A stretch of DNA of 64,000 bases, taken from positions 485,238 through 549,237 of the forward strand of contig JAJTBO010000001.1 of NCBI GenBank assembly GCA_021286855.1, read 5' to 3'. The notes beneath the pieces were generated by a model. That model ran no database searches. It saw nothing but the letters and a program-made list of their open reading frames with translations, and was not told the DNA's origin. How positions within the stretch are numbered: the first letter of the stretch is position 1; each line of letters begins with the position of its first letter. This document shows positions 42,920 through 53,082 of this stretch, one piece after another. The position numbers and the translations under genes were made by a program. Source of the stretch: Hyphomicrobiales bacterium. Its GTDB lineage: Bacteria; Pseudomonadota; Alphaproteobacteria; Rhizobiales; Ancalomicrobiaceae.

Positions 42920-43157
42920 GTCGGCCTCCTGCCGAAGATGGCGCCTTTCGCTCCGCGCCGCCGTTGCGTAGTTTGTAGAAGCACGTTTCATGCCGAAGGC
43001 GGGCGTCGTCGGCGGCCACCTTGCGTGCGCCGCATGACCTCGGCATGAAGCCGGTCTCCGCCGTGCGACTTTTTCTCGCTCTGCGTCTTTTTTCCTCTGG
43101 GCGTCGCGCGCAACCGAGCTATCCTTCCGGTGAGAGCGCCGAGGAGACATCATCGCG

Positions 43158-43580
43158 ATGACCGACGACCATCGGGATCGAGACTTCGATCCGAGCCGTC
43201 TCGACCTCGCCACCGCCGGCGGCCCGCGCCGCCTGCGCGACGAGCCCCTGTTGCGCCTTCTGGCCGTCAACTGGCTGATCGGCGCCGCCGTCGCGGCCGC
43301 GCTTGCCCTGGTCGTGCTGATCACCGACACGGCGCATCTGCGCACGCTGATGATGGCCTCGAACGAGCCGTGGATCGGCGTGATTCTGCTGTTCTTCGGC
43401 TTCATGGTGACGATGTGCTCGGTCGCCATGGGCACCGCCATCATGATGCTGCCCAAGGACGACGACGACGACGGCCCCGGCGGCGGCGCCAAGGCCGAGG
43501 TTTTGAAGATCCCCCGGATCGTTCCGCCGATGACCCCCGCCCCGGTCCGCGTCGCCGGATCGCGTCGCGGCCCGCGCTGA
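43158..43580 (+). CDS. Small two-helix membrane protein with acidic loop
   Basis: 140 residues. Helices at about 35-56 and 72-97, an Asp run (KDDDDDGPGGG) after the second, and a basic Pro-rich tail. GAGGAGA lies upstream of the ATG. No family recognised with confidence; similar short proteins are common in Rhizobiales. Divergent from the small gene at 42919. Confidence 0.65.
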   Translation: MTDDHRDRDFDPSRLDLATAGGPRRLRDEPLLRLLAVNWLIGAAVAAALALVVLITDTAHLRTLMMASNEPWIGVILLFFGFMVTMCSVAMGTAIMMLPKDDDDDGPGGGAKAEVLKIPRIVPPMTPAPVRVAGSRRGPR

Positions 43581-43700
43581 GGCGCGCCGCGGTCGCATCG
43601 ACGCCGCCGCGAGGCGGTGTTGCGTCGCAACGCTTGTGCTTCGTCATGTCGCCGTCGCACAGTATCCTCTCGCCCGACCGACAGGGACGGAGGATTCCCG

Positions 43701-44624
43701 ATGACGACGCCGACGCCCTATCCCCGTGACATGATCGGCTACGGCCGCACGCCGCCCGACCCGAAGTGGCCGGGCGGGGCGCGCGTCGCCGTCCAGTTCG
43801 TCGTCAACTACGAAGAGGGCGGCGAAAACTCGATTCTGCACGGCGACGCCGCCTCCGAGGCCTTCCTCTCCGACGTGCTCGGCGCCCAGCCCTGGCCGGG
43901 CCAGCGCCACATGAACGTCGAGAGCATGTACGAATACGGCTCCCGCGCCGGCTTCTGGCGGTTGTGGCGGATGTTCACGGCCCGCGAGATGCCGGTCACC
44001 GTCTTCGGCGTCGCGACCGCGCTCGCCCGCAACCCGGAAGCCGTCGCCGCCATGAAGGAGGCGGATTGGGAGATCGCCAGCCACGGCCTGAAGTGGATCG
44101 ACTATCGCAACGTGCCGAAGGAGGTCGAGGCCGAGCACCTCGCCGAGGCGATCCGTCTCCACACCGAGGTCACCGGCTCGCGCCCGCTCGGCTGGTACAC
44201 CGGCCGCACCTCGGAGGCGACCCGCGATCTGGTCAAGGCGGAGGGCGGCTTCCTCTACGACAGCGACGCCTACGCCGACGATCTTCCCTATTGGGAGGAA
44301 GGATCGAACGGCCCGCATCTCGTCGTGCCCTACACGCTCGAGACCAACGACATGCGCTTCTCGAACGCGCCCGGCTTCACCGAGAGCGAGCAGTTCTTCA
44401 CCTACATGAAGGACGCCTTCGACGTGCTCTGGGCGGAGGGCGAGACCAGTCCGAAGATGATGTCGGTCGGCCTGCACTGCCGCATCGCCGGCCGTCCGGC
44501 CCGCGCCGCCGGCCTGATCAAATTCCTCGACTACGTCGCCGCCCACGATCGCGTCTGGATCCCGCGCCGCATCGACGTCGCCTGGCACTGGCACGCCCAT
44601 CACCGGCCGGAGGCCGCCGGCTGA
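43701..44624 (+). CDS. puuE: Polysaccharide deacetylase family, PuuE-type allantoinase
   Basis: 307 residues. NodB-fold protein; the sequence IGYGRTPPDPKWPGGARVAVQFVVNYEEGGENS and LPYWEEGSN-type stretches (here DLPYWEEGSNGPHLVVPY) are characteristic of PuuE, which opens the allantoin ring without metal in purine degradation. MSVGLHCRIAGRPARAAGL and HVDVA-type end (RIDVAWHWHAHH) also fit. GGAGG precedes the ATG. No other ureide genes are nearby, so the assignment rests on sequence alone. Confidence 0.85.
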   Translation: MTTPTPYPRDMIGYGRTPPDPKWPGGARVAVQFVVNYEEGGENSILHGDAASEAFLSDVLGAQPWPGQRHMNVESMYEYGSRAGFWRLWRMFTAREMPVTVFGVATALARNPEAVAAMKEADWEIASHGLKWIDYRNVPKEVEAEHLAEAIRLHTEVTGSRPLGWYTGRTSEATRDLVKAEGGFLYDSDAYADDLPYWEEGSNGPHLVVPYTLETNDMRFSNAPGFTESEQFFTYMKDAFDVLWAEGETSPKMMSVGLHCRIAGRPARAAGLIKFLDYVAAHDRVWIPRRIDVAWHWHAHHRPEAAG

Positions 44625-44639
44625 GGCGCCCGTCGCGGC

Positions 44640-46325
44640 TCACGCCGCCGCGACGTCGTCGAGGAAGCGGCGGATCCGCCCGTCCAGTTCGCAGGCCGCT
44701 TCGGCCAGTTCCTTGGCGACGCCGGAGACCGTGTCGGCGACCTTCGAGGTCGCCTCGACCGCGCCGGTGACGCGCGAGATCGCCGAGGACAGCAGCACGG
44801 TGTCCTGCGCCACGTCCTTGGACCGCGCCGAGATCTGCGACGTCGTCATCGTCTGCTCCTCGACCGCCTGCGCGATCGTCGAACTCGACGTCTCGATCGT
44901 CTCGAGCGACGTGGTGACCGACCCGATCTGACGCACGGCGTCGCGCGTCGCCGATTGGATCGCGCCGACGCTCTCGGCGATCTCCTCGGTCGCCTTGGTG
45001 GTCTGGGTGGCGAGTTGCTTCACCTCGCTCGCCACCACGGCGAAGCCGCGCCCCGCTTCGCCGGCCCGCGCCGCTTCGATGGTGGCGTTGAGCGCCAAGA
45101 GGTTGGTCTGGTCGGCGATGGCGCGGATCAGATCGACGACCTCGCCGATCTTCTCCGCCGTGTCGGCGAGCGCCGCGACGCCGGAGCGCGCCTCGCGGCC
45201 CTGGGCCGAGCCGGCGGCGGTGATCCGTTCGGCCTCGGCGATCTGGCGTCCGACGTCGCCGACCGTCTGGGCGAGCTCGGACGTCGCCTGCGCCACCGCG
45301 GCGACGTGTTCGGCGTCGGACTGGGCGAGCTTCTCCGCCTCGCGCATCGAGCGGTCGGTGGTCTGCGCCGTCCGGGTGAGGTCCTCGGCCGAGGCCGTCA
45401 TGTCCTGCGCCGTCGAGCGCACGAAGCCGACGATCTGCGCGGCCTCCTCGCGGAAGGCGCGGATCACCCCGTCGACCCGCGCCGCGCGGGCGTGGCGCTC
45501 TTCGGCGATCCTGGTCTCGTCGCGCTTCAGGGCGTCGCGCTCGATCATCGACTGGCGGAACACTTCGACCGCGCGGGCGATCTCGCCGACTTCGTCGTTG
45601 CGGCCGGTGTAGGGGACGCGCGTCTCGGTCTCGCCCTGCGCCATCTCGCCCATCACCGCGTTGAGCCGCCCGACCGGCCGCGTCACGCCGCGCCCGAGCC
45701 ACAGCGCATAGACGACGAAGGCGCCCATCGCCGGCGTGCATCCGGCGGCGATCCACAGGATCGTCTCGAGGATCACCGCGTCGACGTCGGCGATCAGAGT
45801 GCCCGCGCCGATCACCCAGTTCCAGCCGGGGATCTTCAGGGCGAATGTGACCTTGCGGCCGCGTTCGGTCGTGCCGGGCCGATTCCAGACGTAGTCGACC
45901 CAGCCGCCGCCGGCCTCCGCCGCCGCGATCAGCTCCCGCGTCAGGCGCTTGCCGTCGGCGGTGACGACGCCGCTCATGTCCTGCCCGGCGTCGAGGTCGG
46001 GCGATCCGGCCGCGAGCAGCCGCCCGCTCGGATCGAGGGCGAAGACGTAGTTGTCGCCGTTGAACCGGATCGCCGAGATCGTCTCCAGCGCCTGTTTCTC
46101 CGCTTCGGCCTGCGACAACCGACCGGCCGAGACCTTCTTCATCAAGCCGATGACGTCGGAGGTCACCGTGTCGATCACCGCCTTGGCCTGTTCCTGCTTG
46201 AGGTCGATCATCGCCTCGCGGAACTGGTAGATCGCATAGATCGTTCCGGCGCTCATGATGGCCACGGCGATCGCGATGATCGCCAGGAAGCGCAGACCGA
46301 TGCTCATCTTGAATCGAAGCGACAT
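44640..46325 (-). CDS. Methyl-accepting chemotaxis protein with single Cache domain
   Basis: 561 residues. First membrane helix about 11-33, periplasmic sCache_2 domain with [20 protein letters not shown] and [23 protein letters not shown], second helix about 186-208, HAMP domain, and a signalling domain with the tip [20 protein letters not shown]. Short sCache receptors often sense small organic acids; ligand unknown. No C-terminal CheR pentapeptide is seen. Alone in the region with no other che genes. Confidence 0.92.
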   Translation of the reverse strand: MSLRFKMSIGLRFLAIIAIAVAIMSAGTIYAIYQFREAMIDLKQEQAKAVIDTVTSDVIGLMKKVSAGRLSQAEAEKQALETISAIRFNGDNYVFALDPSGRLLAAGSPDLDAGQDMSGVVTADGKRLTRELIAAAEAGGGWVDYVWNRPGTTERGRKVTFALKIPGWNWVIGAGTLIADVDAVILETILWIAAGCTPAMGAFVVYALWLGRGVTRPVGRLNAVMGEMAQGETETRVPYTGRNDEVGEIARAVEVFRQSMIERDALKRDETRIAEERHARAARVDGVIRAFREEAAQIVGFVRSTAQDMTASAEDLTRTAQTTDRSMREAEKLAQSDAEHVAAVAQATSELAQTVGDVGRQIAEAERITAAGSAQGREARSGVAALADTAEKIGEVVDLIRAIADQTNLLALNATIEAARAGEAGRGFAVVASEVKQLATQTTKATEEIAESVGAIQSATRDAVRQIGSVTTSLETIETSSSTIAQAVEEQTMTTSQISARSKDVAQDTVLLSSAISRVTGAVEATSKVADTVSGVAKELAEAACELDGRIRRFLDDVAAA

Positions 46326-46578
46326 GAGGGAGCGTTCCGCCGAGCTTTATGTGATTTGGGTATGATCCTATGCCGTGGTTAAAGAATTCGTAGCGCCGGC
46401 GAGGCGTTTCGTCGGATGATCCGGAGCAGACGCGAGCAGAGATCCGGGCTTCGTATGACGTTGCGTCAAGGCTGGCTGGTGCGGAGGGTGGCTTGAATTT
46501 CAGTATGGCAATAATCGCGAGTATTCGGCATGACCTGACGCAGGGAAAATCTCTGTCGCATCCGTCGGCGGCGGCCGA

Positions 46579-47688
46579 TCAGACGACGATCGTCAAGCGT
46601 TCGGCGGCGCGCGTTATGCCGGTATAGAGCCAACGCGAGCGATGTTCGCGAAAGGCGAAGCCCTCGTCGAACAGAACGACGTCGTCCCACTGCGACCCCT
46701 GGGCCTTGTGCACGGTCAACGCATATCCATAGTCGAATTCGTCCGAGCGGCGACGCAGTTGCCAGGGCAGGGCTTCCTCGGTCCCCTCGAAGAAGGCCGG
46801 CAGCACCGATGCGGCGATACGTCGCCGTTCCGAGCTGTCCTCCGGCGCGAGATCGAACTTCAGAAAGGCGCCCTTCGGCTCCTTGACCCGGGTGACGCGA
46901 TAGAGGCCGCCGTTCTGGATGCCCTTGGTCTTGTCGTTGCGCAGCCCGACCAGCTTCTCGCCGACCTCCGGCGTCGGCGAGCCGTAGCCGCGCAGCTCGC
47001 GAATGCGGGCGTTGTAGAGGTGGCGCGTCTTGTTGCGCCCGACCAGCACCTGATCGGCGGCGAGAATGCGGTCGGCGGTGATCGCCTTGCGCCGGATGAT
47101 CGCCGCTTGGCCGTGATCGCCGAAATCGAGTTCGCGGCCCTCGCGCACCTCCATCGACAGCCGGATGATCGGATTGTCCGCCGCCTGACGATGCACCTGC
47201 GTCAACATCACGTCCGGCGTCGCCTCGGTGAAGTAGCCGCCGCCCTTGACGGGGGGAAGCTGCGCCGGATCGCCGAGCACCAGCGTCTTCTTGCCGAAGG
47301 AGAGGAGATCGCGGCCGAGCTCCTCGTCGACCATCGAACATTCGTCGATGATGATGAGATCCGCCTTGGCGACGTCGGAATGGCGGTTGAGGGTGAAGAG
47401 CGGCGTCTCCTCGTCCTCCTCCTCGTCCTCCGCCGGGCGTTTCGGGCGATAGATCATCGAATGGATCGTCGTCGCCCCGTCGCAGCCCTTGGAGCGCATC
47501 ACCAGCGCCGCCTTGCCGGTGAAGGCGCCGAAACAGACGTCGCCGTCGATGCCTTCGGCGATGTGGCGGGCGAGCGTCGTCTTGCCGGTGCCGGCGTAGC
47601 CGAACAGCCGGAACACCTGACCGCCGCCGCCCTTCAGCCAGTCGGCGATCGCCGACAGCGCCCCGTCCTGTTCGCTCGACCAGTCCAT
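46579..47688 (-). CDS. RecD-like ATP-dependent DNA helicase (AAA_30/UvrD_C_2)
   Basis: 369 residues, superfamily 1 helicase core. Walker A LFGYAGTGKTTLARH, motif Ia FGAFTGKAALVMRSKG, Walker B LIIIDECSMVDEELG, GDPAQLPPVKGGG, and C-terminal motif VI region TVHKAQGSQWDDVVLF with LYTGITRAAERL. Shorter than RecD2 because it lacks the N-terminal extension; matches the stand-alone proteins of phage Dda/T4 type found in alphaproteobacteria. ATG at 47688 gives the conserved MDWSSEQDGAL start. Probable role in repair or replication. Confidence 0.9.
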   Translation of the reverse strand: MDWSSEQDGALSAIADWLKGGGGQVFRLFGYAGTGKTTLARHIAEGIDGDVCFGAFTGKAALVMRSKGCDGATTIHSMIYRPKRPAEDEEEDEETPLFTLNRHSDVAKADLIIIDECSMVDEELGRDLLSFGKKTLVLGDPAQLPPVKGGGYFTEATPDVMLTQVHRQAADNPIIRLSMEVREGRELDFGDHGQAAIIRRKAITADRILAADQVLVGRNKTRHLYNARIRELRGYGSPTPEVGEKLVGLRNDKTKGIQNGGLYRVTRVKEPKGAFLKFDLAPEDSSERRRIAASVLPAFFEGTEEALPWQLRRRSDEFDYGYALTVHKAQGSQWDDVVLFDEGFAFREHRSRWLYTGITRAAERLTIVV

Positions 47689-47818
47689 GTCCCGTTCCAG
47701 GCCGCCTCGGGTCCGCTTCGCTGCGCCGGACCCTGGACGATTCTCGATGTTGCGGGAAGTCTGGTCGAACAAGAACAAAATAGCAACAAAAAGATATGGG
47801 CGACGCCCGTTTCCGCCC

Positions 47819-48280
47819 TCACTCGCTTTCGCAGGCGAAGGCGTCGACCTTGCAGGACAACCGGCGGCCTTCGCCGGCGGTCTCGTGACAGCCGGCGATC
47901 GCCGTCCGTTCGGCGGAGACCCGATCGTCGCCGACGCCCCAGCCGACCCCCGGCGTGCCGTTCTTCGGATCCATCGCCACGGCGACGCAGCCGTGATCGA
48001 AGGTTTCGACGATGCGGCAGAGGTCGCGCACCGTCCGGCTCGCCGAGCCGCGTTGCTTGCGGCATTCCGCGAGCGCCCGCTTGGCCGCTTCCTTCGCCGG
48101 CCAGCCGGTGGCGTAGCCGTAGGCGAACCCGACTTGCGCGCCTTCCTCCGGGAGGCCGACGGCGAGCGCGCCGTCGGCGCGGGCGGTTCCGCAGAGCGGC
48201 CCCGGCGCGAGGCCCAGGGCGGCGAGGGACGCGGTGAGGGCGACGGCGAAGGCGAAACGGCGCGAGGGGGCGATGGCCAT
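47819..48280 (-). CDS. Secreted DUF4189 protein
   Basis: 153 residues. Signal peptide to about residue 36 (CGTARADG), then a DUF4189 domain: GYATGWPAKEAAKRALAECRK, CRIVETFDHGCVAVAMDP and VSAERTAIAGCHETAGEG, with six Cys in the mature part. Exported family of unknown function. GGGAGGAAG precedes the ATG. Confidence 0.85.
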   Translation of the reverse strand: MAIAPSRRFAFAVALTASLAALGLAPGPLCGTARADGALAVGLPEEGAQVGFAYGYATGWPAKEAAKRALAECRKQRGSASRTVRDLCRIVETFDHGCVAVAMDPKNGTPGVGWGVGDDRVSAERTAIAGCHETAGEGRRLSCKVDAFACESE

Positions 48281-48403
48281 GTCTTCCTCCCTTCGGTTCG
48301 GCGACCCGGATGCGCCCGACCGACATCGAAAGCCTCTCTCCGCCGAGGGCCCCGAGTCAATTCGGCGATCGGGGGACGAAGGGCCGCGCGCCCCGGATCC
48401 GTG

Positions 48404-49342
48404 TCAGTGCGGCGCGAGCCAGGTCAGCCACAGCATCGAGGTCGCCGCCCCGAGCGCCGTGGTGGCGGTGACGACGCCCGAGGCGAGGCGCAGCCCGACG
48501 CCGTAATGTCCGGCGGCGAGGAACACGTTGATGCCGGCCGGAACCCCGGCGAGCATCACCAGCGGGCCGACCAGCGCCGGGTCCGGCCCGACGATCCGGC
48601 AGGCGATCGCCACGAAGGCGGGCAGGGCGACGAGTTTCACCGCCGTCACGGCGAGCGTCGCGGCGGCGTCGCCGCGGAAGTTCTGCCCGTACGTCGCCAT
48701 GCCGAGCGAGACCAGCGCCACCGGGCTCGCCACCCCGGCGAGCGTGTGGATCGTCTGGGCGGGAATGCCGCTCGGCCGGTAGCCGATGAAGCGCAGGAGA
48801 ATGCCGCAGGCGAGACCGATGATGATCGGATTGCGCCTGAGCGCCCCGATCACCCGCAGGATCGCCCCGATCGCCGAGCCTTCGCCGCCACCCTCGGCCC
48901 GCATCATCGCCAGCGTCAGCGTCGTCATCCAGATCGGCAGGTGGATCGAGACGACCACGGTGGCGACCAGCACGCCCTGCTCGCCGAAGGCCCGATGCAA
49001 CAGCGGCAGGCCGACGAAGGCGATATTGGCGAAGGTCGCGCCCATCCCGGCGATCACCGCCGTCTTGCGATCCCGGCCGAACACCCGCCCCGCCAGGATC
49101 TGCCCGAGCGCCCAGGCGCAGCCCGCCGCCGGGAAGTAGCAGAGCCAGACCATCCACGGCGAGGTCGTGCCGAGATCGGCGTAGACCACCGTCTCGAACA
49201 GGAGGAGGGGAATGCCGACCGTCGCCGCGAAGGCGGCGAGCCCTTCGCCGACCGCGGTCGCGAGCAGGCCCGTCGCCGCGAGCGTCCACCCGACCGCGAT
49301 CAGCAGGAAAATCGGCAGAACGGTCTCGAGAGCGAAGAGCAT
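48404..49342 (-). CDS. Auxin efflux carrier (AEC) family transporter
   Basis: 312 residues, about ten membrane helices. ETVLPIFLLIAVGWTLAATG at the start, FANIAFVGLPLLHRAFGEQG in the middle (the NxGxxGxP-type family motif, here NIAFVGLP) and LVMLAGVPAGINVFLAAGHYG in the last helices. Bacterial members move organic acids such as malate or malonate; the name does not imply auxin. Divergent from ilvD. Confidence 0.9.
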   Translation of the reverse strand: MLFALETVLPIFLLIAVGWTLAATGLLATAVGEGLAAFAATVGIPLLLFETVVYADLGTTSPWMVWLCYFPAAGCAWALGQILAGRVFGRDRKTAVIAGMGATFANIAFVGLPLLHRAFGEQGVLVATVVVSIHLPIWMTTLTLAMMRAEGGGEGSAIGAILRVIGALRRNPIIIGLACGILLRFIGYRPSGIPAQTIHTLAGVASPVALVSLGMATYGQNFRGDAAATLAVTAVKLVALPAFVAIACRIVGPDPALVGPLVMLAGVPAGINVFLAAGHYGVGLRLASGVVTATTALGAATSMLWLTWLAPH

Positions 49343-49575
49343 GCGGCTGCTCGGTCGGCGGCGCGACGACCGCGGCGGGAGATGTCACTCGCCTTTCGTA
49401 GCAGAGTCATCGGACGTCTGACAGCCCATCGGCGGCGAGACGCTCGCCGTCCCGCGCATGGCCGGCCCCGCCCACTGGTCTCCCGGGGCGGAAAGCGCTA
49501 TGTCGAACGTCCGCTCGGACCGCCGTTTCCGAGCCCCGATCCCGGTCGAAGGATCCCGTGACGAAGGAACGCCCG

Positions 49576-51432
49576 ATGCCCGCCTATCGCTCCCGCACCT
49601 CCACCCATGGCCGCAACATGGCCGGCGCTCGTGGCCTGTGGCGCGCCACCGGCATGACGGATGCGGACTTCGGCAAGCCGATCGTCGCGGTGGTGAACTC
49701 CTTCACCCAGTTCGTCCCCGGCCACGTCCATCTGAAGGACCTCGGCCAGCTGGTCGCCCGCGAGATCGAGAAGGCCGGCGGCGTCGCCAAGGAGATGAAC
49801 ACCATCGCCATCGACGACGGCATCGCCATGGGCCACGACGGCATGCTCTATTCGCTGCCCTCGCGCGACCTCATCGCCGACAGCGTCGAATACATGGTCA
49901 ACGCCCATTGCGCCGACGCCATGGTCTGTATCTCCAACTGCGACAAGATCACCCCCGGCATGCTGATGGCGGCCTTCCGCCTGAACATTCCGGCGGTCTT
50001 CGTCTCCGGCGGCCCGATGGAGGCCGGCAAGGTGCTGCTCTCGACCGGCGACACCAAGGCGGTCGATCTCATCGACGCGATGATCGCGGCGGCCGACGAC
50101 AAGGTCTCCGACGCCGACGTCAAGTCCTACGAGCGCTCCGCCTGCCCGACCTGCGGCTCCTGCTCCGGCATGTTCACCGCCAATTCGATGAACTGCCTGA
50201 CCGAGGCGCTCGGCCTGTCGCTGCCCGGGAACGGCTCGACGCTCGCCACCCACGCCGACCGCGAGCGTCTGTTCCTCGAGGCCGGTCGCCTGATCGTCGA
50301 CCTCTGCAAGCGGCACTACGAAGGAAACGACGAGAGCGTGCTGCCGCGCGCCGTCGCGCCGAAGGCGGCCTTCGAAAACGCCATGACCCTCGACATCGCC
50401 ATGGGCGGCTCGACCAACACCGTACTGCACCTTCTCGCCGCCGCGCAGGAAGCCGGCGTCGACTTCCAGATGTCCGACATCGACCGGCTTTCCCGTCGGG
50501 TGCCCTGCCTGTCGAAGGTCGCCCCTGCGGTGGCGAACGTCCACATGGAGGACGTCCATCGCGCCGGCGGCATCTTCGCCATCCTCGGCGAACTGGAGCG
50601 CGCCGGCCTGCTCACGACCGATGTCCCGACCGTCCATGCGCCGACCCTGAAGGACGCCATCGATCGTTGGGACGTGATGCGCTCGAACGACCCGGCCGTC
50701 GCCGAGTTCTACAAGGCCGCGCCCGGCGGCGTGCCCTCGATCACGGCGTTCTCGCAGGCGCGTCGCTGGGACGCCCTCGATACCGATCGTGAGAAGGGCG
50801 TCATCCGCGACGCCGCTCACGCCTTCTCCAAGGACGGCGGCCTCGCGGTCCTCTTCGGCAACATCGCCCTCGACGGCTGCATCGTGAAGACCGCCGGCGT
50901 CGACGAGTCGATCCTGAAGTTCGAGGGCGAGGTGAAGATCTTCGAGAGCCAGGACGCGGCGGTCGCCGGCATCCTCGGCGGCGAGGTGGTCGCCGGCGAC
51001 GTCGTCGTCATCCGCTACGAGGGCCCCAAGGGCGGCCCCGGCATGCAGGAGATGCTCTATCCGACCAGCTATCTGAAGTCGAAGGGCCTCGGCAAGGCCT
51101 GCGCGCTTCTGACCGACGGCCGCTTCTCCGGCGGCACCTCGGGCCTCTCCATCGGCCACGCCTCGCCGGAAGCGGCCGAGGGCGGCGCCATCGGCCTGGT
51201 CGAGGCCGGCGATCGCATCCGCATCGACATCCCGAACCGGACGATCGAGCTCCTGGTCTCCGACGAGACCCTCGCCGATCGTCGGGCGAAGATGGAAGCC
51301 AAGGGCAAGGCGGCCTGGAAGCCGGCCGCGCCCCGCGCCCGCAAGGTCTCGGCCGCGCTGCGCGCCTACGCCGCCATGGCGACGTCGGCCGCCAAGGGCG
51401 CGGTCCGCGACGTCTCGCAGATCGAGCGCTGA
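49576..51432 (+). CDS. ilvD: Dihydroxy-acid dehydratase
   Basis: 618 residues, Fe-S dehydratase of branched-chain amino acid synthesis. [20 protein letters not shown] start, cluster Cys in [14 protein letters not shown] and [20 protein letters not shown], later [15 protein letters not shown]. The length matches the E. coli type. ATG 49576 has AGGA nine bases upstream; a GTG at 49558 is possible. Complements cimA for isoleucine synthesis. A small hairpin follows at 51459-51479. Confidence 0.96.
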   Translation: MPAYRSRTSTHGRNMAGARGLWRATGMTDADFGKPIVAVVNSFTQFVPGHVHLKDLGQLVAREIEKAGGVAKEMNTIAIDDGIAMGHDGMLYSLPSRDLIADSVEYMVNAHCADAMVCISNCDKITPGMLMAAFRLNIPAVFVSGGPMEAGKVLLSTGDTKAVDLIDAMIAAADDKVSDADVKSYERSACPTCGSCSGMFTANSMNCLTEALGLSLPGNGSTLATHADRERLFLEAGRLIVDLCKRHYEGNDESVLPRAVAPKAAFENAMTLDIAMGGSTNTVLHLLAAAQEAGVDFQMSDIDRLSRRVPCLSKVAPAVANVHMEDVHRAGGIFAILGELERAGLLTTDVPTVHAPTLKDAIDRWDVMRSNDPAVAEFYKAAPGGVPSITAFSQARRWDALDTDREKGVIRDAAHAFSKDGGLAVLFGNIALDGCIVKTAGVDESILKFEGEVKIFESQDAAVAGILGGEVVAGDVVVIRYEGPKGGPGMQEMLYPTSYLKSKGLGKACALLTDGRFSGGTSGLSIGHASPEAAEGGAIGLVEAGDRIRIDIPNRTIELLVSDETLADRRAKMEAKGKAAWKPAAPRARKVSAALRAYAAMATSAAKGAVRDVSQIER

Positions 51433-51458
51433 CCGGCGCTCGACGGCGAGACGACGAC

Positions 51459-51479
51459 GCGGACGGGGTTTTCGTCCGC
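51459..51479. terminator. Weak hairpin after ilvD
   Basis: Stem GCGGACG (51459-51465) / CGTCCGC (51473-51479) with the T-run inside the loop rather than after the stem. May end transcription with Rho; not a classic intrinsic terminator. Confidence 0.35.
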
Positions 51480-51506
51480 CGGACGTGACGTGCGAAGGCG
51501 GCTGCG

Positions 51507-51944
51507 ATGGCGGTGCGGCGGATGGACAACGTCGGGATCGTGGTCGAAGACCTCGAGGCGGCGATCGCGTTCTTTCGCGAACTCGGCCTGGACCTCGAGG
51601 GCCGGGCCGCGATCGAGGGCGAATGGGCCGGTCGGATCACCGGCCTCGGCGACCAACACGTCGAGATCGCCATGATGCGGACGCCGGACGGTCACGGCCG
51701 GATCGAGCTCTCCCGCTTCGTGAAGCCCGCCGTCGTCGCGGATCACCGCGACTCCCCGGTCAACGCCCTGGGCTACCTCCGCGTCATGTTCGCGGTCGAC
51801 GACCTCGACGAGACGCTCGGCCGTCTTGCCGCGCACGGGGCGCGGCTCGTCGGCGAGGTCGTCCAGTACGAACAATCGTATCGGCTCTGTTACATCCGCG
51901 GTCCCGAGGGGATTCTCATCGGACTGGCGCAGGAACTCGGCTGA
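51507..51944 (+). CDS. VOC (glyoxalase/bleomycin resistance) family protein
   Basis: 145 residues, one glyoxalase-type domain of two beta-alpha-beta-beta-beta modules: NVGIVVEDLEAAIAFFRELG and VMFAVDDLDETLGRLAAHG, with YRLCYIRGPEGILIGLAQEL at the end giving the last metal Glu-like position (GPEGILIGLA). Could be a lactoylglutathione lyase, isomerase or resistance protein; substrate unknown. Confidence 0.88.
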   Translation: MAVRRMDNVGIVVEDLEAAIAFFRELGLDLEGRAAIEGEWAGRITGLGDQHVEIAMMRTPDGHGRIELSRFVKPAVVADHRDSPVNALGYLRVMFAVDDLDETLGRLAAHGARLVGEVVQYEQSYRLCYIRGPEGILIGLAQELG

Positions 51945-51998
51945 GGCCGGCGCGCCGTGTCCGATCGATCGCCGATCGTTTTCGGGCCCGGAAAGGGC

Positions 51999-52035
51999 GA
52001 GAGGCGGGAACCCTGGGGAGCGGTTCCCGCCTCTC
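51999..52035. terminator. Terminator-like hairpin between VOC and EF-hand genes
   Basis: Perfect 14-bp stem GAGAGGCGGGAACC (51999-52012) / GGTTCCCGCCTCTC (52022-52035), 9-base loop. It lies between two convergent genes and probably ends both transcripts, although T-runs are short. Confidence 0.7.
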
Positions 52036-52062
52036 TCGTCCGCGCCTGCGTGAGTGGGGAGA

Positions 52063-53082
52063 TCAGGCGGCGGTGTCGATGGAGGACAGCATCGAGCTCT
52101 GGAGATTGCTCTGCTGATCCTGCATGCGCTGGTAGGACGACTGGATGAGCTGCGCCATGACGGCGGCGAAGCTCGACGAGGCGTCGGTCGAGGACGTGGC
52201 GGTCGTGCCGTCGGACGAGCTCGACCCGCTCTGCTTGGCCTCGTAGGCGGCGAGTTCGGCCGGCGAGACGACGCCGTCCTTGTTGGTGTCGGCGGCGGCG
52301 TAGCTCGACGAACCGCCGGACGAACCGCTCGAAGAGCCGCTCGACGAACCGTCGCTCGACGACGAGGCCGAACTCGTCGACGTGGCGTCGCTCGACGAAG
52401 CGGCGCCGTCACCCTGGGGCGGCGGAGGCGGCGGCGCGGCGTTGGCCTGCATCCACGAGCCGAGCTCGCTCTCGCTGACCGAGCCGTCGCCGTCGGTGTC
52501 CATCGACGAGAAGATGTCCGAGCTCTCGTCGCTCGACGAGGTGGACGACGTCGAGGAGGACGACGAGTTCGACGACAGGAAGTCGGACAGTTCGCTCTGC
52601 GAGACCGAACCGTCGCCGTCGGAATCGATCGCCGAGAGCAGTTCGGCGGTCGGGTCGCTCGACGAGGAGGAGGACGACGCCTGTTGTCCGCCGCCCATCG
52701 GCGGCGGCGGCATGTTCGCCTGCATGTAGCTGACCAGCTCGCTCTCGCTGACCGAGCCGTCGCCGTCGGCGTCCATCGAGGCGAAGGCGGACGCGGCGTC
52801 CGTGCTCGAGGTCGTGGAGCTCGACGACGTGGCTTTCTCCTGGACGGAGAGCAGCGCGGAGCGCGTGTCGCCGGACAGGCTGTCGACGAAGGACTGCAGT
52901 TCGCTCGACGAGACGCCGCCGCTTCCGTCGCTGTCGACGGAGGAGAACAGATTGGCGAGCGGGTTCTGGTCGGAGGACGCGCCGCTCGTCGATCCCGACG
53001 ACGACGTCCGATCGACGGACGACATCTGCGATCGCGCGAGCAGCTGCGCCAGCGACGAAGATGCGGTTGTGGAGCCGATCAT
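52063..53082 (-). CDS. Serine-rich protein with five EF-hand calcium loops
   Basis: 339 residues. Five canonical EF-hand loops start at about residues 50 (DSDGSGGVSSSEL), 104 (DADGDGSVSESEL), 153 (DSDGDGSVSQSEL), 195 (DTDGDGSVSESEL) and 265 (DTNKDGVVSPAEL), separated by long Ser runs and two Met/Pro-rich linkers of the form SYMQANMPPPPMGGG and SWMQANAAPPPPPP. No classical signal peptide. The last 40 residues are Gln/Ser-rich (SSYQRMQDQQSNLQSS). Similar EF-hand proteins occur in many Rhizobiales; role unknown, likely calcium-dependent. Internal repeats make it a candidate for length variation. Confidence 0.85.
   Translation of the reverse strand: MIGSTTASSSLAQLLARSQMSSVDRTSSSGSTSGASSDQNPLANLFSSVDSDGSGGVSSSELQSFVDSLSGDTRSALLSVQEKATSSSSTTSSTDAASAFASMDADGDGSVSESELVSYMQANMPPPPMGGGQQASSSSSSSDPTAELLSAIDSDGDGSVSQSELSDFLSSNSSSSSTSSTSSSDESSDIFSSMDTDGDGSVSESELGSWMQANAAPPPPPPQGDGAASSSDATSTSSASSSSDGSSSGSSSGSSGGSSSYAAADTNKDGVVSPAELAAYEAKQSGSSSSDGTTATSSTDASSSFAAVMAQLIQSSYQRMQDQQSNLQSSMLSSIDTAA

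Noticed and set aside
46326..46578. Possible small gene between the chemoreceptor and helicase genes
   Set aside because: Open frames there are short, lack ribosome sites and run into the helicase in the wrong phase.
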